Assembly: GCA_023402505.1 (NCBI GenBank)
Contig: JAEYGD010000091.1
Span: 1 to 16,087, forward strand
DNA length: 16,087 nt
From: Actinomycetes bacterium
GTDB taxonomy: Bacteria; Actinomycetota; Actinomycetes; Mycobacteriales; Micromonosporaceae
Direction: 5' to 3'
Shown piece by piece: positions 15,177 through 16,087 of this stretch. The stretch's first letter is position 1. Each line of letters starts with the position of its first letter. A model generated the notes under the pieces. That model saw nothing but the letters and a program-made list of their open reading frames with translations. It searched no databases and was not told where the DNA came from. The position numbers and the translations under genes are program-made.

Positions 15177-15755
15177 GCAGGTGATCGCGTCGACGTTCGA
15201 CCTGCGCGCGGAAGTGGCCGCCGGCGACGCGGTGCGGTCTGCCTGCCCGGACCCGCCCGGCTGGCGGCGCTGGACCGCGTGCTGCGGCACGCCCGCACCC
15301 TGCGGCTGTACGGTCCCGCGGTCACCAGCGGCAGCCCGCTCACCGCCAGTGCCTGGGAGGTGGAGCTCGCCGGCGTGCGCCTGACGCTGATGCTCTCGCC
15401 GCAGGTTTCCCGCAGCTTCTCCGGCGAAGGCGCGGTGCTGGACCAGTTGCCGGTTCCGACGCGCAAGCCGACGCCGACCTGCTCAGCGTGCTGCTCGCCG
15501 GGGAACCGCGGATCGACGTCGGTGACCTCGCCGTGCAGGCCGGACTGCCGGCCGACCGGGTGCGCGCGGCACTCACCCGGCTGGGCACCGCGGGCCGGGT
15601 CGGCTACGACACAGCGGAGGCCGCGTACTTCCATCGGGAGCTGCCCTATCACGCGGCCCGGGCGGAACTGAGCAATCCACGGCTGCGTGACGCGCTGGCG
15701 CTGGTGCGTGGCGGCGCGGTGACGCTGGACGCGACGACCGCCGCGGTGCGTTCGA
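15177..15755 (+). pseudogene. SWIM zinc-finger family protein, second fragment, frameshifted
   Basis: Continuation of the gene broken at 13788. It runs through three frames: VIASTFDLRAEVAAGDAVR (from 15181), then GAVCLPGPARLAALDRVLRH to MLSPQVSRSFSGEGAVLDQL (about 15235-15450), then ADADLLSVLLAGEPRIDVGD to GAVTLDATTAAVRS (to about 15755). At least two frameshifts and a probable internal deletion are needed. It stops just where the SWIM zinc-finger motif itself would be expected, so that motif is absent. This is a decayed gene with no likely product. Confidence 0.65.
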
Positions 15756-15955
15756 GAGACAACTCATCCTGGCCAGCCTCCGGCACGGGCCGGTACGCGG
15801 CGGGCAGCGACCGTACGAGCAGTGTGGAGAGCGCGAACGACACCGCGTCGGCGAGCAGCGGAGCCGCCCGCCCGCGCCGCGTCCGTGACCCGCATCGTGC
15901 GCCGATGGTCCCAACGGTCCACCAGCGCACCGCCCCCGGCCGGCAACCTCCGCAC
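15756..15955 (-). pseudogene. MFS transporter fragment
   Basis: On the reverse strand one frame reads GGALVDRWDHRRTMRVTDAA, the typical cytoplasmic loop after helix 2 of a major-facilitator transporter. Another frame, slightly downstream, reads LLADAVSFALSTLLVRSLPA, like a later helix with the Asp-Ala-x-Ser-Phe motif. Frame changes and missing helices show that only a scrap remains. The substrate cannot be told. It abuts the SWIM fragment, so the junction is another rearrangement point. Confidence 0.5.
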
Positions 15956-15984
15956 GTCTGAGAGAGTGTTGGGTAACTGGAGGG

Positions 15985-16087
15985 CTACTTCGGGTTGAGT
16001 TCGTCGTCGAGGCGTCGGGCTGCTTCGGTCTCGATGGGGCCTTGCGGTTCGATGTCCTCGCCAGCGAGGCGGGCGGCCATCAGGCGG
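15985..16087 (-). CDS. C-terminal end of an unidentified protein (partial)
   Basis: The last 33 codons of a reverse-strand gene that extends past the right edge: RLMAARLAGEDIEPQGPIET then EAARRLDDELNPK and TAG (complement of 15985-15987). Codon use is normal for the host, with G/C in most third positions. The fragment is too short for a family call. Confidence 0.5.
   Translation of the reverse strand, partial: RLMAARLAGEDIEPQGPIETEAARRLDDELNPK

Overview
This is a high-GC actinobacterial chromosome segment, probably from a filamentous actinomycete. The genus cannot be fixed; a Micromonosporaceae- or Streptomyces-like host is a guess. The evidence is GTG/TTG starts, a third-position G/C bias over most of the window, an Lsr2 nucleoid protein, an SWIM-type gene remnant of actinobacterial character and a tRNA-Arg-type 3' sequence.

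Layout: (1) 1-450, the trailer end of a type I-E-like CRISPR array, read left to right. (2) 831-7402, one giant secreted SpvB/RHS (YD-repeat) polymorphic-toxin gene, broken by an apparent one-base deletion near 2121-2123, with a variable AT-richer C-terminal toxin domain and an immunity-type gene at 7460-8014. (3) 8024-8299, a reverse-strand transposase C-terminal fragment that stops dead at a tRNA 3' fragment (8301-8335). (4) 8344-12622, a cargo block. It holds an orphan Hint+HNH toxin tail with a DUF4265-like partner, a HigB/HigA-type toxin-antitoxin pair on the other strand, a second orphan toxin tail with a frameshifted Hint remnant and its partner, and an lsr2 gene. (5) 12640-13510, a gene-poor stretch ending in a second identical copy of the tRNA 3' fragment (13511-13545), followed at once by a strong terminator. 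(6) 13618-15955, chromosome-like but eroded DNA: a SWIM-zinc-finger-family gene broken in two by a 1.4 kb convergent gene pair, then a scrap of an MFS transporter. (7) The end of an unidentified reverse-strand gene reaches the right edge.

Taken together, the window reads as the right flank of islands stacked at a tRNA-Arg locus. Two identical tRNA 3' copies in the same orientation, with a tRNA-style terminator only after the right-hand one, suggest that the intact tRNA lies to the left of the window and that 8336-13510 is a separate island unit. I see no integrase. The cargo is mainly intercellular-competition material: three toxin-tail plus immunity-type pairs, two of them detached from any RHS body, together with a stabilising toxin-antitoxin pair and an xenogeneic silencer.
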